From Planomonospora parontospora (lineage in GTDB: Bacteria; Actinomycetota; Actinomycetes; Streptosporangiales; Streptosporangiaceae), in contig BMQD01000017.1 in assembly GCA_014647935.1 (NCBI GenBank), forward strand, positions 62,001 through 126,000: a DNA stretch of 64,000 nt, in the 5' to 3' direction. The stretch's first letter is position 1; each line of letters starts with the position of its first letter. Both the position numbers and the translations under genes were made by a program. The notes beneath the pieces were generated by a model, which searched no databases, was not told where the DNA came from, and worked only from the letters and a program-made list of their open reading frames with translations. Shown here in pieces: positions 51,701 through 60,925 of the stretch.

Positions 51701-53769
51701 CGGATATCAAGGAACTGTTCGCCGACGAGGTCGTCACCAGGGCGGCCGTCCGCGACGTCGAGCTGCCGTACGGCGCCGGCACGATGGCCCTGATCACGCT
51801 GGACAACGGCTTCGACCACACCAAGCCGTCGACCTTCGGCCCCGGCGGCCTGACCTCGCTGAACGAGGCGATCGACTCCGTCGCGGGCCGCACCGACCTG
51901 GCCGCGGTGGGCGTCACCGGCAAGCCGTTCATCTTCGCGGTCGGCGCCGACCTCAAGGGCGCCGCCCTGGTCTCGCAGCGCGAGCAGGCGCTGGCCATCG
52001 GCAAGCTGGGCCACGACGTGTTCCGCCGCCTCGGCGAGCTGGACGTGCCGTCGTTCGCGTTCGTCAACGGCGCGGCGATGGGCGGCGGCCTGGAGGTCGC
52101 CCTGCACTGCACCTACCGGACCATCTCCTCCGGCGTGCCCGCGGTGGCGCTGCCCGAGTGCTTCCTCGGCCTGGTACCCGGCTGGGGCGGCACCCAGCTG
52201 CTCCCCCGCCTGATCGGCCCGGCGAACGCACTCAAGCTGATCATCGAGAACCCGCTCTCGCAGAACCGCATGATCAAGGGCCGGGACGCCTTCGCGCTGG
52301 GCGTCGCCGACGCGATGTTCGAGCCCGCCGACTTCCTGGAGGAGTCGCTGCGCTGGGCGGCCCAGGTGCTCCGCGGTGAGGTGGAGGTCTCCCGGACCGA
52401 CCACACCGCCGAGGACTGGTCGCAGGTGGTCGACGGCGCCCGCGTGCTGCTCGACATGAAGCTGCACGGCGCCAGCCCGGCCCCCTACCGGGCGCTGGAG
52501 CTGGTCGCGCTGGCCCGCACCGCCTCCCGGGACGAGGGCTTCGACGCCGAGGACCAGGCCCTGGCCGACCTCCTCATGGGCGACGAGCTGCGCGCCGGGC
52601 TGTACGCCTTCGACCTGGTGCAGCGCCGCGCCAAGCGGCCCGCCGGGGCCCCGGACAAGGCGCTCGCCCGCAAGGTCACCAAGGTGGGCGTGGTCGGCGC
52701 CGGCCTGATGGCCTCGCAGATGGCGCTGCTGTTCGCCCGCCGCCTGGAGGTCCCGGTCGTGCTGACCGACCTGGACCAGGCCCGCCTGGACAAGGGCGTC
52801 GGCTATGTGCACGCCGAGGTCGACAAGCTGCTCGGCAAGGGCCGGATCACCGGCGACCAGGCCAACCGCCTCAAGGCCCTGGTGACCGGTTCGCTGACCA
52901 AGGACGCGTTCGCCGACGCCGACTTCGTCATCGAGGCCGTGTTCGAGGACATGAAGGTCAAGCAGCAGGTGTTCGCCGAGGTCGAGGCCGTGGTCTCGGA
53001 GACCTGCGTGCTGGCGACCAACACCTCCTCGCTCTCGCTGACCGAGATGGGCTCGGAGCTGGCGCACCCCGAGCGCCTGGTGGGCTTCCACTTCTTCAAC
53101 CCGGTCGCGGTGATGCCGCTGCTGGAGATCATCCGCGGCCACGCCACGGACGACGCCACGCTCGCCACGGCGTTCTCCGTCGGCAGGTCGCTGAAGAAGT
53201 CCAGCGTGCTGGTGAAGGACGCCCCTGCGTTCGTCGTCAACCGGCTGCTGACCCGCTTCATGGGCGAGGTCATCGCCGCGGTCGACGAGGGCACCCCGCT
53301 GGAGCTCGCCGAGCACGCCCTCGACGACCTCGGCCTGCCGATGACCCCGTTCGCGCTGCTGCAGCTGGTCGGCCCGGCCGTCGGCCTGCACGTCGCCGAG
53401 ACCCTGCACGCGGCCTTCCCCGACCGCTTCGGCGTCTCGGAGAACATGGCGAAGCTGGTCGCGGCGGGCAAGCCCGGCGTCTACGGCGCGGACTTCTCCC
53501 TCGACCCGGAGGCGGTGACGATCTTCTCCGGCGGCGCCTCCCCGTCCACGGCCGAGCAGGTGCGCGAGCGGGTGCTGCGGGCCCTGGCGCAGGAGATCCG
53601 GATCATGCTCGACGAGGGCGTGGTCGCCGCGGCCCAGGACATCGACCTGTGCATGATCCTGGGTGCGGGCTGGCCGTTCCATCTGGGCGGCATCACCCCG
53701 TTCCTGGACCGGTCCGGCATCGCCGAGCCGCGCTTCCTGGAGCCGGGCGTGGCCTCCGTGCCCGCCTGA
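51697..53769 (+). CDS. fadB: Enoyl-CoA hydratase / 3-hydroxyacyl-CoA dehydrogenase
   Basis: The product (690 residues from GTG 51697) is the bifunctional alpha subunit of the fatty-acid oxidation complex. The N-terminal crotonase domain (~1-200) has FAVGADLKGAAL, NGAAMGGGLEVALHC and LPECFLGLVPGWGGTQLLPRLIG with the catalytic glutamates. The C-terminal dehydrogenase has the NAD motif VGVVGAGLMASQMALLFARR (near residue 330). It also has FHFFNPVAVMPLLEIIRG with the catalytic histidine, and the duplicated C-terminal helical domain. NAD loops usually read GxGxMG, and here the last position is GLMAS, a small departure. The gene ends in a threefold 12-bp repeat of its own last codons. Confidence 0.95.
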   Translation: MTDIKELFADEVVTRAAVRDVELPYGAGTMALITLDNGFDHTKPSTFGPGGLTSLNEAIDSVAGRTDLAAVGVTGKPFIFAVGADLKGAALVSQREQALAIGKLGHDVFRRLGELDVPSFAFVNGAAMGGGLEVALHCTYRTISSGVPAVALPECFLGLVPGWGGTQLLPRLIGPANALKLIIENPLSQNRMIKGRDAFALGVADAMFEPADFLEESLRWAAQVLRGEVEVSRTDHTAEDWSQVVDGARVLLDMKLHGASPAPYRALELVALARTASRDEGFDAEDQALADLLMGDELRAGLYAFDLVQRRAKRPAGAPDKALARKVTKVGVVGAGLMASQMALLFARRLEVPVVLTDLDQARLDKGVGYVHAEVDKLLGKGRITGDQANRLKALVTGSLTKDAFADADFVIEAVFEDMKVKQQVFAEVEAVVSETCVLATNTSSLSLTEMGSELAHPERLVGFHFFNPVAVMPLLEIIRGHATDDATLATAFSVGRSLKKSSVLVKDAPAFVVNRLLTRFMGEVIAAVDEGTPLELAEHALDDLGLPMTPFALLQLVGPAVGLHVAETLHAAFPDRFGVSENMAKLVAAGKPGVYGADFSLDPEAVTIFSGGASPSTAEQVRERVLRALAQEIRIMLDEGVVAAAQDIDLCMILGAGWPFHLGGITPFLDRSGIAEPRFLEPGVASVPA

Positions 53770-53793
53770 GTGCCCGCCTGAGTGCCCGCCTGA
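53758..53793 (+). repeat. 12-bp repeat x3 carrying three in-frame stop codons
   Basis: GTGCCCGCCTGA occurs three times in a row (53758-53769, 53770-53781, 53782-53793). Each copy reads Val-Pro-Ala-stop in the fadB frame, so the gene ends at the first copy. Confidence 0.85.
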
Positions 53794-53807
53794 CGGTCCC
53801 GGCCTCC

Positions 53808-53851
53808 ACGGGGCCCGTCCCGCGCCTCTCCCGGCGCGGGGCGGGCCCCGT
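53808..53851. terminator. 19-bp bidirectional terminator
   Basis: 53808-53826 pairs with 53833-53851 as a 19-bp stem with a single G-U pair and a TCTCCC loop, followed by TTCTC on the plus strand. It is between fadB and the convergent permease gene. Confidence 0.8.
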
Positions 53852-53853
53852 TC

Positions 53854-55317
53854 TCATCTGCGGGGCCGGCGGGCCAGGACGCTGTGGTGGTAGCCGTAGG
53901 AGAAGTAGAGCAGGACGCCGAGCACCATCCACGCCAGGAACCGGATCCACGTCTCCACCGGCAGGTTGAGCATCAGGTAGACGCAGGACAGCACCGACAG
54001 GATCGGCACCAGCGGCACCAGCGGGGTGCGGAAGGAACGCGGCAGGTCCGGCCGGGTCCGCCGGAGGATCACCACCGCGAGCGAGACCACCACGAACGCG
54101 AAGAGCGTGCCGATGTTGACCAGCTCGGCGATCGCCGCCAGGTCGAGGAGGCCCGCCAGCGCCGCGACGATCACACCCAGCAGGATCGTGATCCGGTACG
54201 GCGTGCCGTACCGGGGGTGCACCCGGGCCAGGCCCCGGGGCAGCAGGTTGTCCCGGCACATGGCGAACATCACCCGCGACTGGCCGAGCATGAGGATCAT
54301 CACGACGGTGGTCAGGCCCGCCAGCGCGCCGATGCTGATCAGCGAGGCGGCCCAGGTCTGTCCCACGGACTTGAACGCGTCGGCGAGCGGGGCGGCCTCG
54401 CTGAGCTCCCGGTACGGCTGCATGCCGACGACGACCACGGAGACGGCGACGTACAGGGCCGTGCAGATGCCGAGCGAGGCGATGATGCCGATCGGCAGGT
54501 CGCGCTGCGGGTTGCGGGTCTCCTCCGCCGCGGTGGCCACCACGTCGAAGCCGATGTAGGCGAAGAACACGATCGCGGCGGCGCTGAAGACGCCCACGAC
54601 GCCGAAGGCCACCGGCGTGATCCCGAAGACCACCTGGATCAGCGGCGCCGACAGGCCCTCGACGGCGGGCGTCGACGCGGGCGGCGGGATGAACGGCGTG
54701 TAGTTGGCGGCCTCGACGAAGAACAGCCCGGCCACGATGACCAGCAGGATCACCGTCACCTTGATCGCGACGACGACGAGGTTCAGCCGCGACGAGAGCT
54801 TGACCCCGGCGACCAGCACCGCGGTGAGGGCCAGCACGACGAGGGCCGCGGGCAGGTTGAAGACCGGGTCCTCGCCCGCCAGCGCGGCGGGCAGGCGCAG
54901 GCCGAGGGACTCCAGCAGCGAGGTCAGGTAACCCGACCAGCCGACCGCGACGACCGCGGCGCCGAGCATCATCTCCAGGATCAGGTCCCAGCCGATGATC
55001 CAGGCGGGGAACTCGCCCAGCGTGGCGAAGGAGAAGGTGTACGCCGAGCCGGCCACCGGCACGGCCGAGGCGAACTCGGCGTAGCAGAGCGCGGCGAGCC
55101 CGCAGACGACCGCGGCGACGACGAACGACAGGGCGACCGCCGGCCCGGCCATCTCCTTGGCCACCCGGCCGGTGAGCACGAAGATGCCGGTGCCCACGAT
55201 GACGCCGACGCCGAACACGGTCAGGTCGAGGGCCGACAGGTCCTTTCTCAGCCGGTGCTCGGGCGCCTCGGTGTCCCTGATCGACTGCTCGACGGACTTC
55301 ACTCGGAAAACGGCCAC
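53854..55317 (-). CDS. APC-family amino acid permease (cationic amino acid transporter-like)
   Basis: The 487-residue product has 12 or more transmembrane helices. The APC-type first helix is DLTVFGVGVIVGTGIFVLTGRVAKEMAGPAVALSFVVAA, with the unwound G-x-G-I-F motif. YAEFASAVPVAGSAYTFSFATLGEFPAWIIGWDLILE is helix 3 of the CAT/YfnA type. FFAYIGFDVVATAAEETRNPQRDLPIGI is the conserved cytoplasmic loop. Proton-coupled uptake of amino acids is expected; specificity is not readable. GGAGGCACCG precedes the GTG start. It is convergent with fadB. Confidence 0.92.
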   Translation of the reverse strand: MAVFRVKSVEQSIRDTEAPEHRLRKDLSALDLTVFGVGVIVGTGIFVLTGRVAKEMAGPAVALSFVVAAVVCGLAALCYAEFASAVPVAGSAYTFSFATLGEFPAWIIGWDLILEMMLGAAVVAVGWSGYLTSLLESLGLRLPAALAGEDPVFNLPAALVVLALTAVLVAGVKLSSRLNLVVVAIKVTVILLVIVAGLFFVEAANYTPFIPPPASTPAVEGLSAPLIQVVFGITPVAFGVVGVFSAAAIVFFAYIGFDVVATAAEETRNPQRDLPIGIIASLGICTALYVAVSVVVVGMQPYRELSEAAPLADAFKSVGQTWAASLISIGALAGLTTVVMILMLGQSRVMFAMCRDNLLPRGLARVHPRYGTPYRITILLGVIVAALAGLLDLAAIAELVNIGTLFAFVVVSLAVVILRRTRPDLPRSFRTPLVPLVPILSVLSCVYLMLNLPVETWIRFLAWMVLGVLLYFSYGYHHSVLARRPRR

Positions 55318-55404
55318 CGGTGCCTCCCCGTCCCGCGGATCACCTCCGGGTGTTTCCCCGTGATCGGCGGGTCATGCGGGCCGGGGAGGCCGAGTCCGCG
55401 GGGA

Positions 55405-57324
55405 TCAGCGGGCCGGGTGGTTCTCCAGGACCGGGGAGCGCTTCGCGACCGCCTCGGTGATCTCGCGGGCGATGTCCTGGGCGGTCAGGCCGATCTCGGC
55501 GAGGATCTTCGCCCGCTTGGCGTGGTCCAGGAAGCGCTGCGGAATGCCGTAGGTGCGGACCGGGACGTCCACGTCGGCGTCGCGGAGCATCCGGGCCACC
55601 GCGTCGCCCACGCCGCCGACCCGGCCGTTGTCCTCGACCACCACGACCAGCTTGTGCACCCGGGCGGCGGCCACCAGCGCCTCGTCCAGCGGCTTGACCC
55701 AGCGCGGGTCCACCACGGTGGCCGAGATGCCCTGGGCGTCGAGCAGCGCGGCGGCCTCCAGGCAGGTCTCGGCCATCGGGCCGACGGAGACCATCAGCAC
55801 GTCCGGGTCGCCCGCGCGCAGCACGTCCATCCCGCCGAGCCTGCCCTCGGCCTCGATCTCGGGCCCGACCGGACCCTTGGGGTAGCGCACCACGGTGGGG
55901 CCGTCGTCGACCTCCACGGCCTCGGCGAGCAGCTCGCGCAGGCGCGGCTCGTCGCGCGGGACCGCGACGGACAGCCCCGGGACGACCTGCAGAATCGACA
56001 GGTCCCACATGCCGTTGTGGCTGGCGCCGTCGTCGCCGGTGACGCCCGCCCGGTCGAGCACGACCGTGACCGGGAGCCGGTGCAGCGCGACGTCCATCAG
56101 CAGCTGGTCGAAGGCCCGGTTGAGGAAGGTGGCGTAGACCGCCACGACGGGGTGGAGCCCGCCGAGCGCCAGGCCGGCGGCGCTGGTCAGGGCGTGCTGC
56201 TCGGCGATGCCGACGTCGTAGAGGCGGTCGGGGTAGGCCTCGGAGAACGGGATCAGCCCGGTCGGGCCGAGCATCGCGGCGGTGATGGCCACGATGTCCT
56301 GGCGCTCGGCGCCGAGCCGTACCATCTCCTGGCCGAAGACGTTGGTCCAGCCGTGCGGCTTGGGCTTCTCCTCGCCGGTCAGCGGGTCGAAGACGCCGGG
56401 CGAGTGGAAGCAGTCCTCGCCGTGGTTCTCGGCCGGGGAGTAGCCGAAGCCCTTCTTGGTGAGCACGTGCACGATGACCGGGTGGCGGAAGCCGCGGGCC
56501 TTGCGCAGCGCCGCCTCGACGGCCTGCTCGTCGTGCCCGTCGACCAGCCCGATGTACTTCAGGCCGAGGTCCTCGAACATGACCTGGGGGGCCAGGACGT
56601 CCTTGATGCCCTTCTTGACGCCGTGCAGCGCGTCGTAGACCGGGGCGCCGACCACGGGCACCTTCGTCAGGTTGCCCTTGACGAACTCCAGCACGTCCTC
56701 GTAGCGCTGGTTGGTGCGCAGCGAGGCCAGGTGGTTGGCCAGCCCGCCGATGGTCGGCGAGTAGGAGCGGCCGTTGTCGTTGACCACGATGATCAGCGGC
56801 AGGTCCTTGCAGGCGGCGATGTTGTTCAGCGCCTCCCAGGCCATGCCGCCGGTGAGGGCGCCGTCGCCGATCACGGCCACGACCGTGCGGTCGCTCTCAC
56901 CGCGCAGCCGGTACGCCTTGGCCAGCCCGTCGGCGTACGACAGGGCGGTGGAGGCGTGGGAGTTCTCGATGACGTCGTGCTCGGACTCGGCCTGGCTCGG
57001 GTAGCCCGACAGGCCGCCCTCCTGGCGGAGCGTGCCGAAGCGGTCCGCCCGGCCGGTGAGCATCTTGTGGACGTAGGCCTGGTGGCCGGTGTCCCAGAGG
57101 ATGCGGTCGCGCGGCGAGTCGAAGACGCGGTGCAGCGCGATGGTCAGCTCGACCACGCCCAGGTTCGGGCCGAGGTGCCCGCCGCTGCGGGCGGTGGAGC
57201 TGACGAGCAGGTCCCTGATCTCGGCGGCGAGCACCGGCAGCTCGTCCGCGTTCAGCAGCTTGAGGTCCCGTGGTCCCTTGACCGACTCCAGAAGACCGCC
57301 CAGCCGTCCGGCGCGCTCGCTCAC
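55405..57324 (-). CDS. dxs: 1-deoxy-D-xylulose-5-phosphate synthase
   Basis: The 639-residue thiamine diphosphate enzyme joins pyruvate and glyceraldehyde 3-phosphate as the first step of the MEP isoprenoid pathway. It starts with [23 protein letters not shown] and [22 protein letters not shown]. The ThDP/Mg site is [22 protein letters not shown] (near residue 150). [13 protein letters not shown] and [27 protein letters not shown] follow, then the C-terminal transketolase domain. The start is a GTG at 57324. No thiamine riboswitch is seen upstream. It appears monocistronic. Confidence 0.96.
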   Translation of the reverse strand: MSERAGRLGGLLESVKGPRDLKLLNADELPVLAAEIRDLLVSSTARSGGHLGPNLGVVELTIALHRVFDSPRDRILWDTGHQAYVHKMLTGRADRFGTLRQEGGLSGYPSQAESEHDVIENSHASTALSYADGLAKAYRLRGESDRTVVAVIGDGALTGGMAWEALNNIAACKDLPLIIVVNDNGRSYSPTIGGLANHLASLRTNQRYEDVLEFVKGNLTKVPVVGAPVYDALHGVKKGIKDVLAPQVMFEDLGLKYIGLVDGHDEQAVEAALRKARGFRHPVIVHVLTKKGFGYSPAENHGEDCFHSPGVFDPLTGEEKPKPHGWTNVFGQEMVRLGAERQDIVAITAAMLGPTGLIPFSEAYPDRLYDVGIAEQHALTSAAGLALGGLHPVVAVYATFLNRAFDQLLMDVALHRLPVTVVLDRAGVTGDDGASHNGMWDLSILQVVPGLSVAVPRDEPRLRELLAEAVEVDDGPTVVRYPKGPVGPEIEAEGRLGGMDVLRAGDPDVLMVSVGPMAETCLEAAALLDAQGISATVVDPRWVKPLDEALVAAARVHKLVVVVEDNGRVGGVGDAVARMLRDADVDVPVRTYGIPQRFLDHAKRAKILAEIGLTAQDIAREITEAVAKRSPVLENHPAR

Positions 57325-57441
57325 GGAATCATCCCCTCTGTCTGACGTAACAGGGCGAGTCTAGTTCGCCTCTAGCGCGCGGCCAGCAAAGACGGGCAAT
57401 CTATACGTTTTATCCACAGTTGCCCTACCCTTTCCCTCACC
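57325..57441. promoter_or_regulatory. Divergent promoter region dxs / zinc peptidase
   Basis: An AT-rich core (TCTATACGTTTTATCCACAG, 57400-57419) is the promoter-like part. TACCCT (57426-57431) is 10 bases before the ATG at 57442. Individual promoters cannot be assigned with certainty. Confidence 0.35.
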
Positions 57442-58284
57442 ATGAGCGCTCTCCCCTTCGGCCACCTGTCCTCCCTCGTCACCGCCGCCCTCTCCTTCTC
57501 CCTGGCGGCGGGCGCGGGTCAGGCGGGAGCGATCCCGGTGGCCGCCGCGCAGGCGCCCGCGGCCCCCGCCGGCACGGCCCTGGTGCAGGGCAGGGCCGCG
57601 GCGACCGCGAACCCCCTGTACGCCGCCGGCGTGCTGCCCTCCGTGGCGTGCCCGGCCGGGAGCATCAAGGCGGGGAGCGCGGCCTCCTACAAGGCCTTCA
57701 TGACCCGCGTCGCCCGCTGCCTCGGGCTGGCCTGGGGCATCCAGTTCGGCAAGGCCGGGCTGGACTTCACCCCGCCGGAGCTGCGCTTCGCGACCTCGCG
57801 GGTGAGCAGCCCCTGCGGGAAGTGGCCCGCCGGCGCGGGCGGCTACTACTGCTCCAGCGACCGGACCATCTACATCGGCCTGACCCGCGCCGTCCTGAAG
57901 AACCCGTACGGTCCCAACCACGCGCAGTTCATGGCCCACGAGTACGCCCACCACGTCCAGCAGCTGGCGGGCATCCTGCCCTACTACGGCCGGGCCGTCT
58001 GGCGGGCCGGGACCCCGGCCAGGCTCGCGCTCTCCCGCCGGCTGGAGCTGCAGGCCGACTGCCTGGCCTCGGCCTTCCTGCGCGGAGCCGCCGGCGACCT
58101 GCAGGTCACGCCGGAGCACTGGGAGGCCATGCTGGAGTGGACCGCCCGCAACGGGCACAAGAGCTGGCCGAAGAACGACCACGGCAGGGGCAGCAGCCAG
58201 GCCTACTGGATGGAGCGCGGCTTCGAGCGCGGCGCCCCCCGCGCCTGCAACACCTTCACCGCCCCCCGCCGCGTCGTCGACTGA
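57442..58284 (+). CDS. Secreted neutral zinc metallopeptidase
   Basis: The 280-residue product has a signal peptide (HLSSLVTAALSFSLAAGAGQAGA, ~8-30) and a catalytic domain with the zinc motif AQFMAHEYAHHVQQLAGIL (HExxH near residue 172) and the downstream ELQADCLASAFLRG that supplies the third ligand. This is the layout of the putative neutral zinc metallopeptidase (YpfJ-like) family. Four or more cysteines (SVACPAGS, VARCLG, SSPCGKW, YYCSSD) suggest disulfides outside the cell. Substrate is unknown. Confidence 0.87.
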   Translation: MSALPFGHLSSLVTAALSFSLAAGAGQAGAIPVAAAQAPAAPAGTALVQGRAAATANPLYAAGVLPSVACPAGSIKAGSAASYKAFMTRVARCLGLAWGIQFGKAGLDFTPPELRFATSRVSSPCGKWPAGAGGYYCSSDRTIYIGLTRAVLKNPYGPNHAQFMAHEYAHHVQQLAGILPYYGRAVWRAGTPARLALSRRLELQADCLASAFLRGAAGDLQVTPEHWEAMLEWTARNGHKSWPKNDHGRGSSQAYWMERGFERGAPRACNTFTAPRRVVD

Positions 58285-58422
58285 GCACGCCGCCCCGCCC
58301 GCGCCGCCGCCTCCGCCGGCCGGCCCGGGAGCCGCCGGGAGCGCGCCGGGGCCCGTCGGGAGCGCGCCGTCCGTTCCCGTACGGCCGCCGCGGACCGGCG
58401 CCCCGGACCGTACGGCCCGCCG
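58285..58422. other. Convergent gap with repeated GC-rich words
   Basis: CGGGAGCGCGCCG occurs twice (around 58336 and 58357) and CCGTACGG twice (around 58378 and 58408). The self-complementary second word could close a hairpin and serve both genes as terminator. No gene is seen. Confidence 0.35.
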
Positions 58423-59625
58423 TCAGGAGCCGGCGCGCGCGAGGACCTCCAGGGGGTCGGCCAGGACCTGGGCGAAGGCGAGCTCGGCGGCGCCCACCAG
58501 GGTGGCGTCGTCGCCGAGGGCCGTGGTGCGCAGGCGCAGGTGCTCCCGCGACGGGGAGAGGGCGTCGAGGTTCAGCCGGCTGCGGACCTGCGCGGCGGAG
58601 CCGAGGTAGACCTCGCGCAGCATGCCGCCGAAGACGACCATCTCCGGGTTGAAGACGTTCACCAGGTTGGCCACGCCCAGGCCGAGCCAGTCGCCGACCC
58701 GGCTCAGCGCCGCCTGGGCGACGATGTCGCCGCGGTCGGCGGCCGAGACCACCGCGCGCACGGCCTCCCTGCCGACCTGGGAGCCGAAGCGCCCGGCCGC
58801 CTCCAGCAGCGCCCGCTCCCCCACCTCGGCCTCCAGGCAGCCGCGAGAACCGCAGCCGCACAGCCGGCCCTGGGGGTTGACGACCATGTGCCCGACCTCG
58901 CCGCCGAAGCCCTGGTGGCCGCCGAGCAGGGCGCCGCCCGCGATCACGCCGCCGCCGACGCCCACGTCGCCGTGGAGGTAGACGAGGTCGCGGCAGCCGA
59001 CGCCGACACCGCGCAGGTGCTCGGCCATCGCCGCGAGGTTGGCGTCGTTGCCGACCGTCACGGGCAGGCCGAGCGCGAGGCGGCGGGCCATCTCCTCGCC
59101 GAACGGCACGTCCACCGAGCCCATGTTCGGTCCGAACCTGACGACGCCGTCGCTCTGCGCCACCCCGCCGGAGAAGGCCGCGGCCACCCCGACGCAGACC
59201 GTGTCCGGCCGTGTCCTGCGGTGCATCTGCCGGGCGAAGGCGGCCAGCGGACCGACGACCTCCTCCAGCGAGAAGGGACCGCGCCGCCGTACCGTCTCGC
59301 GGCGGTCGAGGACCGCCCCGCCCAGGCCGACCCGGGCGGCGACCAGCCGGTCGACCCCGACGTCCAGGGCGAACACGTAGACCCGCGCCGACTCGGGGCG
59401 GACCACCAGGGAGGGGCGTCCCGCCCGGCCGGTCTCCCGGGGGAGCTCCTCGCGGACCAGGCCGGCGGCGGTCAGGTCCGCGGTGAGCGCCATGATGGTG
59501 CTGCGGTTGAGCCCCATCCTGCTGGTGAGTTCCGCGCGCGAGGTCGGCCCGCTCAGGTGGACATGACGGAGCAGAGCGCCGAGGTTGTGGCGTCTGATCT
59601 CCTCTTGGGAGGGGCCGGCCCGCAT
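58423..59625 (-). CDS. ROK-family transcriptional regulator (XylR-like)
   Basis: The product (400 residues from ATG 59625) has an N-terminal winged helix (IRRHNLGALLRHVHLSGPTSRAELTSRMGLNRSTIMALTADLTAAGLV) and a ROK sugar-kinase-like domain with VYVFALDVGVDRLVAARVGLGG, GLPVTVGNDANLAAMAEHLRG, GVGGGVIAGGALLGGHQGFGGEVGHMVVNP and the zinc motif CGCGSRGCLEAE. It represses sugar genes until its sugar binds. It lies 55 bases after the ABC permease gene on the same strand and is the natural regulator of that transporter. AAGGAA precedes the ATG by about 10 bases. Confidence 0.93.
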   Translation of the reverse strand: MRAGPSQEEIRRHNLGALLRHVHLSGPTSRAELTSRMGLNRSTIMALTADLTAAGLVREELPRETGRAGRPSLVVRPESARVYVFALDVGVDRLVAARVGLGGAVLDRRETVRRRGPFSLEEVVGPLAAFARQMHRRTRPDTVCVGVAAAFSGGVAQSDGVVRFGPNMGSVDVPFGEEMARRLALGLPVTVGNDANLAAMAEHLRGVGVGCRDLVYLHGDVGVGGGVIAGGALLGGHQGFGGEVGHMVVNPQGRLCGCGSRGCLEAEVGERALLEAAGRFGSQVGREAVRAVVSAADRGDIVAQAALSRVGDWLGLGVANLVNVFNPEMVVFGGMLREVYLGSAAQVRSRLNLDALSPSREHLRLRTTALGDDATLVGAAELAFAQVLADPLEVLARAGS

Positions 59626-59680
59626 CGCGTGGTGTTCCTTCGGGGGGTCAGGAGCATCGATCACCTTAGACCGGCGCCGG

Positions 59681-60925
59681 TCACCTCATTCCGGTGGCCG
59701 CCGCGCGCTTACGGGAGAACGCGTCCACGCTCGCCGCCAGGAGCAGCACCGAGCCGGTGACGATGTACTTCACACCGGAGCTGTAGCCCATCAGGCCCAT
59801 GCCGTTCTCGATGACCGCGACCACGGCGCCGCCCAGGATGGCGTCCAGCACCCGGCCCTTGCCGCCGAACAGGCTGGTCCCGCCGATGACGGCCGCGCCC
59901 ACGGCGTACAGCAGCACGTTGCTGCCGCCGGTGTTGGGGTCGACCGAGCTGGCCCGGGAGGCCGCGATGACGCCGCCGAGCGCCGCCAGGGTGGAGCAGA
60001 TCATGAACGCGCTGATCTTCATCCGGTCCACGTTGATGCCCGCCCGGCGCGCGGCCTCGGCGCTGCCGCCGACCGCGTACAGGTGCCGGCCGAAGGAGGT
60101 GCGGCGCAGCACGAACGTGAGGACCAGCAGGAGCACGATGATGATCGGGACGACGATCGGCACGCCCTTGAGCGAGACGACCGCGGCGTTGCGGCTCCGC
60201 TCCAGGTTGAGGAAGTAGACGGCCAGACCGCCGAGGACGGCCAGCGCCCCGACCCGGACCGCGATCAGCGAGACCGGGTCGGCGGTCAGGCCCCGCCCGG
60301 CCCGCTTGCGGGCGCGCAGCAGCTGCAGTCCCGCGTACGCCGCGACGCCGACGACCAGCAGCACCCAGCCCAGCACGGGCGGCAGGTACTTGTTGGAGAT
60401 CGCCAGGATCGTCTCGTCCCGGATGGAGATGTTGGTGCCGCCCTTGACCAGCAGCAGCACCAGGCCCTGGAAGCCGAGGAAGGCGGCGAGCGTCACCACG
60501 AAGGACGGGATGCCGAGCTTGGCCACCAGCGTGCCGATGACGCTGCCGATCACCGCTCCGGTGAGGATCGCCGCGGCCACGGCGACGTACCAGGGCATCC
60601 CCTGCTCGGTGAGCAGGATCGCGAGCACCGCGGCGCAGACACCGCTGGCGAAGCCCGCCGACAGGTCGATCTCGCCGAGGAGCAGCACGAACACCAGGCC
60701 CATGGCGATCACGGTGACCGCGGCGCCCTGGGTGAACAGGTTGGCGAAGTTGCCCGAGGTGAGGAACGAGGGCCGCAGGATCGAGAAGACCGCGCAGAGC
60801 ACGACCAGCCCGAACACGGCGGGCAGCGCGCCCATGTCGCCCCCGCGGACCCGTTCGACGTAGCCGCGGGCGTTGGCGGCGATCGAGGGCCCCTCGACCG
60901 GGGCGGGCTTGAGGGTGGTGGTCAT
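59681..60925 (-). CDS. Sugar ABC transporter permease (XylH/RbsC type)
   Basis: The product (414 residues from ATG 60925) is a BPD_transp_2 permease with about ten transmembrane helices. Typical segments are AAVTVIAMGLVFVLLLGEIDLSAGFASGVCAAVLA, KLGIPSFVVTLAAFLGFQGLVLLLVKGGTNI and TSFGRHLYAVGGSAEAARRAGINVDRMKISAFMICSTLAALGGVI. The length (over 400) and the extra helix after ARKRAGRG fit the xylose-type XylH group rather than the shorter RbsC. Its ATG overlaps the stop of the ATPase gene. It forms the membrane channel for the sugar bound by the lipoprotein at 61756-62880. Confidence 0.92.
   Translation of the reverse strand: MTTTLKPAPVEGPSIAANARGYVERVRGGDMGALPAVFGLVVLCAVFSILRPSFLTSGNFANLFTQGAAVTVIAMGLVFVLLLGEIDLSAGFASGVCAAVLAILLTEQGMPWYVAVAAAILTGAVIGSVIGTLVAKLGIPSFVVTLAAFLGFQGLVLLLVKGGTNISIRDETILAISNKYLPPVLGWVLLVVGVAAYAGLQLLRARKRAGRGLTADPVSLIAVRVGALAVLGGLAVYFLNLERSRNAAVVSLKGVPIVVPIIIVLLLVLTFVLRRTSFGRHLYAVGGSAEAARRAGINVDRMKISAFMICSTLAALGGVIAASRASSVDPNTGGSNVLLYAVGAAVIGGTSLFGGKGRVLDAILGGAVVAVIENGMGLMGYSSGVKYIVTGSVLLLAASVDAFSRKRAAATGMR

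Noticed and set aside
53884-57345. Very long open frame on the plus strand opposite the permease and dxs genes
   Set aside because: It is antisense to two clear genes, has His/Arg/Asp/Gly-rich composition typical of shadow frames in high-GC DNA, and shows no domain.
57325-57441. Thiamine riboswitch ahead of dxs
   Set aside because: The short leader lacks the conserved CUGAGA and related THI-box blocks.
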